A stretch of 46,152 nt of DNA. It comes from an uncultured Bacteroidales bacterium (GTDB lineage Bacteria; Bacteroidota; Bacteroidia; Bacteroidales; UBA932). The stretch lies in the NCBI GenBank assembly GCA_949297365.1, contig CASFSL010000023.1:1-46152 (forward strand), given 5' to 3'. Shown piece by piece: positions 1-7,060 of this stretch (position 1 is the stretch's first letter; every line of letters begins with the position of its first letter). Position numbers and translations under genes: made by a program. The notes under the pieces were generated by a model that did not search any database, was not told where the DNA came from, and saw nothing but the letters and a program-made list of their open reading frames with translations.

Positions 1-681
1 GGCGGTGAGCCGCTGCGCGTCGCCCGCAATGCCGAGCAACCGGACGGTTGCCATCCACTTGCCCGCATCGTCGCCCTCAGTTATCTTCGTAAAATGCAGT
101 TCCACCTCCGAGGGCGTACCGTGGGTACCCGTGGCGAAGTCAAGTGTCCCTGCCGCTCCGCTCAGCGTGCCCTCGATGCTCTCTATCCTGTCTGCAGCGT
201 CGCCCGCCGGCTCGATGACGAGGGTCAGCTGCCGCACCTGCTGATGCATCACAGCGGTCAGTTCGTAATCGGTGTCGGCTTCTATCTCTGCCTCCTGCAC
301 GGAAGTGAAGAGCCAGCCGGGGGCATTGTTGATGAACAAATCGGCGGCGTCTCCGTGGGCTTTGGCTACGGTGGCGATAGTGCCGCTGACGGTGATGTTT
401 TCAGGGGTATTATACGCCGCAAGTGTGTAGTTGCCGGGGGCAAAGAGGTAATCCGGCGCATGGGTCTCTCCGGTCTCTGTGCCTGCGTAGTCGCCCATCG
501 TCACTGTCCACTCCGCAGGGGTGTCCACGCCGTCGCCCCGGTCAGTCCAGTCGGCAGTGACGGTGATCTTGCCGTAGTCGGGGTGCGGCGTGTCGTGAAG
601 CTCGTCCTTCACGCAGGAGGTCGCGGCAAGCAGCAGGGCTGCCGCTAAAAGTGATGTCTTGTATATGCTGTTTGTCTTCAT
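1..681 (-). CDS. FimB/Mfa2-family fimbrial lipoprotein, 3' end outside window
   Basis: This gene reads leftwards from ATG at 681 and stays open to base 1, so only its first 227 codons are present. The N-terminus is a lipoprotein signal with a lipobox ending at Cys23 (ATSC), followed by V-K-D-E. The body has the look of Bacteroidales FimB/Mfa2 (DUF5119-like) anchors: a region like GKITVTADW, then DYLFAPGNYTL, NTPENITVSG, PGWLFTS and QQVRQLTLVIEP. Family members sit in the outer membrane and anchor or cap surface fimbriae. It follows the DUF3575 gene on the same strand, a usual arrangement in Bacteroidales fimbrial loci. The 132-base gap between the two holds a cloverleaf-like palindrome. The family call is by motif recall. 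Confidence 0.8.
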   Translation of the reverse strand, partial: MKTNSIYKTSLLAAALLLAATSCVKDELHDTPHPDYGKITVTADWTDRGDGVDTPAEWTVTMGDYAGTETGETHAPDYLFAPGNYTLAAYNTPENITVSGTIATVAKAHGDAADLFINNAPGWLFTSVQEAEIEADTDYELTAVMHQQVRQLTLVIEPAGDAADRIESIEGTLSGAAGTLDFATGTHGTPSEVELHFTKITEGDDAGKWMATVRLLGIAGDAQRLTA

Positions 682-698
682 CGTATATATTGTTTTAT

Positions 699-798
699 CG
701 TGCTTCCGGTCCGTGGCCGCCGGCGGTCCTCCCCACTCCGTGGGTCCCCTCCCTTTTCGGGAGCCAACGCCGCCCTGCGGCCACGACCGCTCCGCACG
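699..798. repeat. Cloverleaf-like palindromic intergenic element, copy A
   Basis: The gap between two fimbrial genes is almost wholly self-complementary. From outside in: CGTGC 699-703 with GCACG 794-798; GGTC 708-711 with GACC 785-788; GTGGCCG 713-719 with CGGCCAC 778-784; GGCGG 722-726 with CCGCC 770-774. Inside lie two hairpins, CCCAC/GTGGG (732-736, 740-744, loop TCC) and CTCCC/GGGAG (749-753, 759-763). The element at 10671-10776 has the same plan in the opposite orientation with a similar core but different arms. Confidence 0.6.
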
Positions 799-813
799 AC
801 ATCCATTAATCAA

Positions 814-1938
814 TCAAAATAATTTCCAAACCAATGTCACTCCGGCGTTAATCGGGCCGATCCAGTGTTTCGTCCCGTTGCCGCTGCGCACCCGCACTCC
901 GTCTATCACATCGTATCTCTCCGTATCGGCGTTCAGGTAGCCCAGTCCGAGGGTGAAGTCAAGTGCCAGTGCCTTGTTCAGCCGCAGCTGGTAGCCGCCG
1001 GTGATGCCGCCGCCCAGAAGGTCGCCCTGACGACCGGTGCCGGAGAACTTGTAGTTGAACTGTCCGGCCTTGAACATCGCGCCTACATACCAGGCTTTCT
1101 TCTCGCCCAGATACCAGCGCACCTCCGGCATTACTTCCCAGAGGGCATAGCGGCGGGCGTTGTCATTCCATGTCCACGAGGTCCACGAGCCGTTCACCAT
1201 AATGCCCACGGACGGACTGATGCGCCACTCGATGCCAAGGTCGGGTGTGAGCGTGGCCCAGCGCAGCAGGTTGGCCCGCAGGGAGAGGGTGTAGCTGTCA
1301 GCATCTCCGGCTTTCACGGCAGACAGGCGTTCCGCCTCTGCTTTCGCTTGCTCCGCCGCAAGGCTGTCGGCCTTAGCCTGCTCTGCGGCAAGACGGGCCT
1401 GTTCTTTCTCACGCGCTATGCGTTCCTGCTCCTGTTTCTGTTGTTCCAACTGTTGCTGCTTGGCCTGTTCCGCAGCCGCTCTTTCCTGTTCGGCACGCTC
1501 GGCGGCCAGCCTCGCTTCCTCTGCCTCGTCCTTGCCCGCAGGGATGACTATCCGCACGGTCACATAGTCGCCGCTGCCGGAATGGTTCTTCGTAATGAAG
1601 CACTCCTCGGTCAGTTTCTGTCGTACAATCAGTTCGGACTTCACGCGGTTGGAACGGACTCTCGACATGGCGAGATTTTCCGCCTCGTCCTGTCCTGCCG
1701 TGCTGTAACCGTCCACATAGAGCGGCAGCTTGCCGTCGAGGATATCCGTTCTGTGATTCCCGATACACTCCTCCAGTCGGACCAGCTCTGTGTCATTGCC
1801 GCTGTACGGGACATAAAACATATCCCTGTCGGAGACGAAGCGGAAGGTGTAGACCGTATCGCCCTTCTCCTGTGCCGACAGAGGCAGCAGGAATAAAGCG
1901 CAGATGGCGGTCGCTATGGTTCTCAAAGTCTTGCTCAT
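814..1938 (-). CDS. DUF3575 outer-membrane protein with OmpA-like region and coiled coil
   Basis: The 374-residue protein starts with a signal peptide (about residues 1-22, cut near LSAQ). Residues about 45-130 resemble an OmpA-like peptidoglycan-binding fold (YVDGYST, then AENLAMSRVRSNRVKS). Residues 136-207 are a long Ala/Gln/Glu/Lys-rich coiled coil. From about 214 to the terminal Phe it is a DUF3575 beta-barrel-like domain with alternating aromatic strands, ending in WKLF as many outer-membrane proteins do. In Bacteroidales, DUF3575 proteins often open fimbrial operons. Here the gene lies upstream of the FimB/Mfa2-like lipoprotein on the same strand. A role in fimbrial assembly or cell-wall anchoring is inferred from context. 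Confidence 0.8.
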   Translation of the reverse strand: MSKTLRTIATAICALFLLPLSAQEKGDTVYTFRFVSDRDMFYVPYSGNDTELVRLEECIGNHRTDILDGKLPLYVDGYSTAGQDEAENLAMSRVRSNRVKSELIVRQKLTEECFITKNHSGSGDYVTVRIVIPAGKDEAEEARLAAERAEQERAAAEQAKQQQLEQQKQEQERIAREKEQARLAAEQAKADSLAAEQAKAEAERLSAVKAGDADSYTLSLRANLLRWATLTPDLGIEWRISPSVGIMVNGSWTSWTWNDNARRYALWEVMPEVRWYLGEKKAWYVGAMFKAGQFNYKFSGTGRQGDLLGGGITGGYQLRLNKALALDFTLGLGYLNADTERYDVIDGVRVRSGNGTKHWIGPINAGVTLVWKLF

Positions 1939-2178
1939 ATATTCATATTTGGTTTATCGGTTTGCTGTTGGATACAAAAAGCCCCGGTGACATACAGGCA
2001 CGGCTTTGCCTTGCACTGTATGCAGCCGGGGGATATGAAGTATGCCCGCCTGCGCGTTGCTGCGTGGCGGTGAGGTCTGCGGGAGATGTAAATTTTCCGC
2101 TAAGTGTTTGTGGATTAAATGATTTGCAGTATCTTGACGCGCGAGCCCTATGTGTATGTGTGTGTTTACACGATTTTC

Positions 2179-2210
2179 CCGGATTTCCAAATATTTATTA
2201 AGAAATCCGG
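2179..2210. repeat. 9-bp perfect inverted repeat
   Basis: CCGGATTTC (2179-2187) is mirrored by GAAATCCGG (2202-2210) around a 14-base AT-rich spacer. It lies about 240 bases upstream of the DUF3575 start. It could be an operator for the fimbrial genes or a simple hairpin. No U-run follows to make it a terminator. Confidence 0.5.
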
Positions 2211-2513
2211 CTCCCTTCGCACTACACGCACTAACTATATGACCGACACCGCTCATCAAAGAAATTCTACTTTGGCCACAAAGCTACAAAAAATATCCGG
2301 ACAAACTCCGCCACGCCCCGATAAATTCCACAAACTCACCCATTCCCGTCCGCCTGAGCACACCAGCACCCAATCCAGAGCGGATAAAAACCGGATAAAG
2401 CGGATAAATCCCACACTCATTCATCAGATAGCCTCCATCCCGGACTCAGCCCACGGGAGACGTTGGAAATCCTGCCCTGCCGCCTCCACACCTTCATCAC
2501 ACGGCTGTGCCCA

Positions 2514-2765
2514 CAACGGCAGCGTTTTCCGCAATTCGGTGCCGTTGCGGAACAGGGGGAAGCGGCGAATGCAGCTCAGAACGCCTGTGGAGGCGGTATG
2601 CGCTTCCGGGCCTATCCACAACGGCAGCGTTTTCCGCAATTCTCTGCCGTTGCGGAACAGGGAGAAGCGGTGAATGCGGCTCAGAACGCTTGTAGCGGCG
2701 GTGTGCGTTTCCGGGACCTTCCACAACGGCAGCGTTTTCCGCAATTCTCTGCCGTTGCGGAAAAG
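2514..2765. repeat. 105-bp tandem repeat with palindromic core, about 2.4 copies
   Basis: Copies begin at 2514, 2619 and 2724, exactly 105 bases apart, and differ at roughly a tenth of positions. Each starts with CAACGGCAG and ends its core with TGCCGTTGCGGAA. In copy 2 two mutually exclusive hairpins are possible: CAACGGCAG 2619-2627 with CTGCCGTTG 2644-2652, or TTCCGCAA 2632-2639 with TTGCGGAA 2650-2657. They compete for bases 2650-2652. The period is 35 codons, so several frames stay open, but neither of the two frames compared shows clear protein-level constraint. Confidence 0.75.
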
Positions 2766-2814
2766 GGATATAGGGGGAGCAGGCCTTGGCAGGAAGTGGG
2801 AAGTGCGGCGGCGG

Positions 2815-3732
2815 TTATTTGATGCCGAAGGTGTCCTCGGGGCATGTACCGGTAGGCTCGATGTGGACCACTATATCGTAGACTTCGGGGATATTGTCCC
2901 GGATATTCTGCTCGATCTGGTTGGAGAGGGCGTGGGCCTGGTTGAGAGTCATCCCGCCGTCCGCCTCCACGTCGAGGGTAATCATATATTTGCCGCCGAT
3001 ACTGCGGGAGCGGACCCTGTGCGGATTGCTGACTCCGTCCACCTTGCTTATGGCATCGAATATCCTCTGATAGACAGACTCGTCCTTCACGCCATCCATA
3101 AGTTCCACGTTGGAGTCCATGAATATCCTGATGGCCGAGCGGATGATGAAAAGGCTCACCAGCAGGGCCGTAACCGAATCCAGCACAGGCATGTCGAGGA
3201 TGAACGAGAAGAACAGGCCTACAAGCACGCTCAGCGAGATAATCACGTCGTTGCGCATATTGACCCCGTTGGCCGTCAGCATGGATGAGCCGGTACGCTT
3301 TCCTACCCTGGTCTGATACAGCGAGAGCAGCAGCTTGCAGACTATCGATAAAACGGTCACATATATGGCCAGGGCTCCCGGCATCACTTTCTCATCATGT
3401 GAGAACAGATGCTCCACGGCGGAAATCAGCATCTCCGCTCCGGCGAAGAATATCAGCATCGACAGTATCTTGGTGGCTATCGACTCCGCCTTGGCATATC
3501 CGTAGACATACTTGCGGTTGGGACGGCGGCCCATGACCTTGGCCGCCACTATCATCACTATCGACACCGCCACGTCTGACGCTGAGTCGATACCGTCTCC
3601 CACCACAGCGGAACTGCCGCTTATCACACCTGTCACGATCTTGGCCACCGACAACAGACCGTTGCCTATGATGCTGACATACGATGCCGTCAGTATCTGC
3701 CTCTCCACCGTTTTATGGCTGTCCTTTCCCAT
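2815..3732 (-). CDS. Cation diffusion facilitator (CDF) metal exporter
   Basis: The 305-residue protein is a CDF antiporter that would export divalent metal from the cytoplasm. It has six predicted membrane segments and a C-terminal cytoplasmic metallochaperone-like domain. The TM2 pair D49-x3-D53 (DSASD) is present. At the TM5 site, where zinc CDFs have H-x3-D, this protein has N158-x3-D162 (NMRND), so the metal site would be D-D-N-D. An upstream in-frame ATG at 3822 exists, but a promoter-like pair on this strand (-7 TATATTTG at 3758-3751, TTGG 19 bases further up) supports the start at 3732. The neighbouring ABC importer genes also handle metals. The substrate cannot be named from the sequence. 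Confidence 0.9.
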   Translation of the reverse strand: MGKDSHKTVERQILTASYVSIIGNGLLSVAKIVTGVISGSSAVVGDGIDSASDVAVSIVMIVAAKVMGRRPNRKYVYGYAKAESIATKILSMLIFFAGAEMLISAVEHLFSHDEKVMPGALAIYVTVLSIVCKLLLSLYQTRVGKRTGSSMLTANGVNMRNDVIISLSVLVGLFFSFILDMPVLDSVTALLVSLFIIRSAIRIFMDSNVELMDGVKDESVYQRIFDAISKVDGVSNPHRVRSRSIGGKYMITLDVEADGGMTLNQAHALSNQIEQNIRDNIPEVYDIVVHIEPTGTCPEDTFGIK

Positions 3733-3750
3733 ATTCTGTTTCCAAGCCTG

Positions 3751-3781
3751 CAAATATACTCTACCTGCAGAACAAATCCAA
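3751..3781 (-). promoter_or_regulatory. Promoter of the CDF exporter gene
   Basis: Read on the minus strand, TTGG (3781-3778) is followed after 19 bases by TATATTTG (3758-3751), which matches the Bacteroidetes -33/-7 pattern. Transcription would begin near 3745, only about a dozen bases before the ATG at 3732. Confidence 0.6.
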
Positions 3782-3845
3782 GTCCCGGTTGTAATCTGCG
3801 CAAGTGCGCTCAAAAATCCCATTTCCGCGGATTATGAAATTATAT

Positions 3846-3876
3846 TTTGCGCAAATGCCATGCGTGGATATATTTG
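3846..3876 (+). promoter_or_regulatory. Consensus Bacteroidetes promoter of the substrate-binding lipoprotein gene
   Basis: TTTG (3846-3849) and TATATTTG (3869-3876) are separated by exactly 19 bases, a full match to the TTTG-N19-TAnnTTTG consensus. The expected transcription start near 3883 leaves a leader of only about 7-13 bases before ATG 3890 or 3896. Confidence 0.75.
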
Positions 3877-3895
3877 CAGACATATTAAAATGGAT

Positions 3896-5038
3896 ATGAA
3901 AAGAACGGCAATAAGGATATCGGCGGCGGTTGTGCTGGCCATGGTGCTTCTGTCTTGCGGAAGAGGCGGGAACGGAGCGACGGACGGAGAGAAAGCAGTG
4001 ATGCGGTATGCGCAGTACCTGAGCATCACCGGCTGCGACGGCTACTCAGTGGCCGAAATCACCAATCCCTGGGACACCGCCAGGATACTGCACCGATACA
4101 TCCTCGTACCTGAAAGCAGTCCCCTGCCGGCAGATCTGCCTCAAGGCACACTGATACGCACCCCTATCGACCACATCATCGTCTACTCTTCGGTACATGC
4201 CTCGATAATCGACGCGCTCGGAGAGACAGAGCGCATCACCGGAGTATGCGAGCCGGAGTACATGACCTGCAAGGCAGTACTCGACGGGGTGGCCGGAGGA
4301 CGCATCACCGACTGCGGCAGCTCAGTCTCCCCCAGCGTGGAGCGGATAGCCGATGCCGGCGGGCAGGTCATCATCGCCTCACCCTTTCAGAACAGCAACT
4401 ACGGAGCGGCCGGCAAGCTGGGGATTCCCATCATCGAGGCCGCCGACTACATGGAGAATCTGCCTCTTGGCCGGACCGAATGGATCAGGCTGTTCGGTCT
4501 GCTGCTCGGCTGTCCCGACAGGGCCGATTCCCTCTTCCTGGAGGCCGAGACCGAATACAACCGCATCAGGGATACCGTTTCAAGGCACATCGAGGATAAC
4601 GGCGGAGACTCACACCGTCCCACCCTGCTGGCCGAGCGCAAATACGGAGCCTCCTGGGACGTTCCCGGAGGAGGCAGCTACATGGCCCGCATGTACAGCG
4701 ATGCCGGGGCCGACTACATCTTCAGCGGCAATACCTCAGCCGCCAATGTCAATATGTCGTTCGAAAGCGTTCTCAGCAAGGGTTTCGACGCCGACATCTG
4801 GGTGCTCAAGTACTGGAGCCCGCAGCCTATGACATACGCATCTCTCGAAGCCGAATACCGGCTCTACTCAGAGTTCCGGGCTTTCAGGCAGCAGCACATA
4901 TTCGGGTGCAACACCTACTCTTCCACCTACTACGACGACATCGTGCTCCACCCGGCATGGATTCTGGAGGACCTGGCCGCCGTCTTCCATCCCGACCTCT
5001 TCCCAGGCCGTGAGCCTCGCTACTTCAAGCCCTTGTAA
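3896..5038 (+). CDS. ABC-importer substrate-binding lipoprotein (BtuF/FecB type)
   Basis: The 380-residue protein has a lipoprotein signal with Cys21 (MVLLSC) and then a type III periplasmic-binding fold of the vitamin B12/siderophore class: a segment like IIVYSSVHASIIDALG, a conserved stretch VERIADAGGQVIIAS, and a long linker helix before the C-terminal lobe (WDVPGGGSYMARM). It would capture a corrinoid, haem or siderophore and pass it to the permease encoded nearby. The start was set at 3896 (MKRTAIR); 3890, two codons upstream, is equally possible, and both sit just below a consensus promoter. It is convergent with, and overlaps by 19 bases, the ATPase gene of the same importer, an unusual split layout. 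The substrate is not determinable. Confidence 0.88.
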   Translation: MKRTAIRISAAVVLAMVLLSCGRGGNGATDGEKAVMRYAQYLSITGCDGYSVAEITNPWDTARILHRYILVPESSPLPADLPQGTLIRTPIDHIIVYSSVHASIIDALGETERITGVCEPEYMTCKAVLDGVAGGRITDCGSSVSPSVERIADAGGQVIIASPFQNSNYGAAGKLGIPIIEAADYMENLPLGRTEWIRLFGLLLGCPDRADSLFLEAETEYNRIRDTVSRHIEDNGGDSHRPTLLAERKYGASWDVPGGGSYMARMYSDAGADYIFSGNTSAANVNMSFESVLSKGFDADIWVLKYWSPQPMTYASLEAEYRLYSEFRAFRQQHIFGCNTYSSTYYDDIVLHPAWILEDLAAVFHPDLFPGREPRYFKPL

Positions 5039-6039
5039 TCGATAAGAAGCGACACCGCCTGCGAGATGCAGGAGACGGTGACGGATGTTGCCGAGCCAGG
5101 ATGAGAGACTTCCAGACAGGTCGGCGACAGACAGCGTACACAGGGGATGCCTTCTTTCGGAAGAACAGGGGTGAATCCGTTGCGGGCCAGGGCATTGGCA
5201 GTCCACCTGGCAGTGAGGCCGTCCCCGTCCACGCCTACTTCGGGACCGGACACACCTGTTGACAGCTGCCCCGACCGTACATCAAAGTTCATGCCGCGCT
5301 GACCGAAGAACGCTTTCAGGCTGCCGTCCAGCACCAGGTCCTCCGGAGAGCCGGAAACGACAGGCGCACCGCCGGCCGGCAATAGCAGCAACCGATCCGA
5401 GAATATCAGCGCATTGTCTATATCATGAGTCGAGAGCAGCACGGCCTTGTGCTGACGACGGGCCGTCTCATGCAGCAGCGACATGGTCTCGATACGGCTG
5501 GCCACATCCAGGAAGGCCGTCGGCTCATCCAGCACGATGACCGGACACTCCTGGGCGAGGGCTTTGGCTATCATCGTCCTCTGCCGCTCGCCGTCCGAAA
5601 GCTCCGAGACATAGCTGTCAGCCTTATGGGATATCCCGACAGAGTCCATCGCAGCCGAAACCACTGTCCTGTCCCTGTCTCCCAGATGTCCCAGGAATCC
5701 CGTATGGGGCTGCCGGCCTAGAGAGACCAGCTCGCGTACCGTGAGTCCCCCGGCATTGGTACGGTCCGTAAGCACCACTCCCACTGTCAGGGCAAACTCG
5801 TGCGGAGCATACTCCCGCACATCTTTTCCCAGCACGGACACCGAACCGCCCACAGGAGGCTGGAACCGGCACAGTGTTCTGATCAGCGTAGACTTACCGG
5901 CACCATTGAGTCCTATCAAAGAGGTCAGTTCTCCGAGATTAAGGGTAAAATCCACACACGGGTGGACGGTCTTCCAACGTCCCTTGCCCAGAGAGTAGCC
6001 TATGGCCAGATGCTGCGCGGATACTGCTGACTGCTCCAT
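5020..6039 (-). CDS. ABC-importer ATPase (FepC/BtuD type)
   Basis: This is the 339-residue nucleotide-binding subunit of a metal-chelate importer. Visible motifs are Walker A GLNGAGKST (43-51), signature LSDGE (147-151), Walker B with DEPTAFLD (171-178) and the switch His205 (STHD). The family is usually about 250-260 residues. The extra 80 or so C-terminal residues contain a Cys pair (IPCVRC) and match no domain I recognise. The gene starts one base after the stop of the FecCD permease gene, so the two are co-transcribed and probably translationally coupled. Its 3' end overlaps the convergent substrate-binding gene. Confidence 0.9.
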   Translation of the reverse strand: MEQSAVSAQHLAIGYSLGKGRWKTVHPCVDFTLNLGELTSLIGLNGAGKSTLIRTLCRFQPPVGGSVSVLGKDVREYAPHEFALTVGVVLTDRTNAGGLTVRELVSLGRQPHTGFLGHLGDRDRTVVSAAMDSVGISHKADSYVSELSDGERQRTMIAKALAQECPVIVLDEPTAFLDVASRIETMSLLHETARRQHKAVLLSTHDIDNALIFSDRLLLLPAGGAPVVSGSPEDLVLDGSLKAFFGQRGMNFDVRSGQLSTGVSGPEVGVDGDGLTARWTANALARNGFTPVLPKEGIPCVRCLSPTCLEVSHPGSATSVTVSCISQAVSLLIDYKGLK

Positions 6040-6040
6040 A

Positions 6041-7060
6041 TCAGTTGAAATATTGGATGTTCTTACGGTTGACTATGACATATATGATGACGGGCGCGCC
6101 GAACAGGGGAGTCACGGCGTTGAGCGGAAGCAATGTTCCGGTCCCGGGAATGACTGTAAGCATGTTGCAGACAAGGGCAATGCAGGCTCCCGAGAACATG
6201 GTCGCCGGCACCAGCACGCGGTGGTCGGAGGTACCGGTCAGCAGACGGGCGATATGCGGCACCGCCAGGCCGATGAAGGATATCGGGCCGCAGAATGCCG
6301 TCACCACGGCCGTCATCAGGCCGGTGCATATAAGCACGCTCATCCTGGCCGCCGTGATGTTGACGCCCAGATTGGCGGCATATTTTTCCCCGAGCAGCAG
6401 GGCATTGAGGGGCTTTACCAGCATGAACGAGAATACAAGGCCGGCCAGCGACACTGCAGCGAACAAGGGCAGCCTGGCCGGGGACACTGCCGAGAAGTCC
6501 CCCATGCCCCACATCACAAACTGCCTCACCTTGTCGGCAGATGCGTAGTAGTTCAGAATGGAGATGCAGGAAGACACCAGATAGCCGACCATGATACCTA
6601 TTATGAGCAGCATCACGCTGGAGGACACTTTTCTGGAAAAAAATACGATCACCGCCAGTATCATGCAGGCTCCGAGCATGGCTCCGGCCACCGTGGCCAA
6701 GTAACCTCCGAGAGAGCCGACAGTGCCCCCGAAGGCCAGCATCACCAGTGCGACACCCAGATTGGCACCGTCGCTTATGCCCAGGATGGAAGGACCGGCC
6801 AGCGGATTGCGGAAAAGGGTCTGGAGCAGCAGTCCGCTCACGGCCAGGGCGGCTCCGGCCAGCAGAGCCGTAATCATCTGCGGAAGCCTGGAGCCGGTAA
6901 GGATCACCGCCCAGGCCGGATTGCCGGCTTCCCCGCCCGTAAGTATTTTCCATACGGCCGACGGCGGCACCGGCACGGCACCGTAAAACAGATTGCCCGC
7001 AGCCAATACGGCCAGCAGAGGCAACAATATGGCATATATGCGGCGGCTACGGCTGGACAT
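6041..7060 (-). CDS. FecCD-family ABC-importer permease
   Basis: The 339-residue protein is almost entirely hydrophobic, with about ten membrane segments, and carries FecCD landmarks: LPQMITALLAGAALAVSG, FRNPLAGPSILGI with GANLGVA, and GPISFIGLAVPHIARLL near the C-terminus, where it contacts the ATPase. It forms the channel for a siderophore, haem or corrinoid. A longer frame opens at 7108, but ATG 7060 (MSSRSRRIYA) gives the expected cytoplasmic basic start and a 14-base overlap with the upstream gene. It lies in an operon with tmk, the DoxX-like gene and the ATPase. Confidence 0.92.
   Translation of the reverse strand: MSSRSRRIYAILLPLLAVLAAGNLFYGAVPVPPSAVWKILTGGEAGNPAWAVILTGSRLPQMITALLAGAALAVSGLLLQTLFRNPLAGPSILGISDGANLGVALVMLAFGGTVGSLGGYLATVAGAMLGACMILAVIVFFSRKVSSSVMLLIIGIMVGYLVSSCISILNYYASADKVRQFVMWGMGDFSAVSPARLPLFAAVSLAGLVFSFMLVKPLNALLLGEKYAANLGVNITAARMSVLICTGLMTAVVTAFCGPISFIGLAVPHIARLLTGTSDHRVLVPATMFSGACIALVCNMLTVIPGTGTLLPLNAVTPLFGAPVIIYVIVNRKNIQYFN

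Larger units (their letters stand above)
1939..2814. other. Gene-poor intergenic region (about 870 bases)
   Basis: No convincing gene is seen. Short open frames occur on both strands, but they overlap each other and the tandem repeat and show no recognisable domain. The region holds a 9-bp inverted repeat at 2179-2210, a CATACAG/CTGTATG pair near 1991-2022 and the 105-bp tandem repeat from 2514. The promoter of the DUF3575 gene should lie here, but no clean TAnnTTTG box is seen close to its start. Confidence 0.6.

Noticed and set aside
865-1896. Long open frame antisense to the DUF3575 gene
   Set aside because: It is a mirror of a clear outer-membrane protein gene and has no domain of its own.
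2611-2621. DnaA-box-like TATCCACA in the tandem repeat
   Set aside because: Only one unit comes close to the consensus, and the other units differ, so an origin is unlikely.
2514-2765. CRISPR-like array
   Set aside because: Repeat units are 105 bases and contiguous, with no short repeat plus unique spacer pattern, and no cas genes are present.
2119-2822. Several overlapping open frames on both strands in the tandem repeat region
   Set aside because: They overlap one another in different frames, arise because the 105-base period keeps frames open, and show no recognisable domain; unit-to-unit changes alter many residues.
3733-3822. Upstream start of the CDF exporter at 3822
   Set aside because: It would place the promoter boxes inside the gene and adds a Cys/Trp-rich stretch absent from the family.
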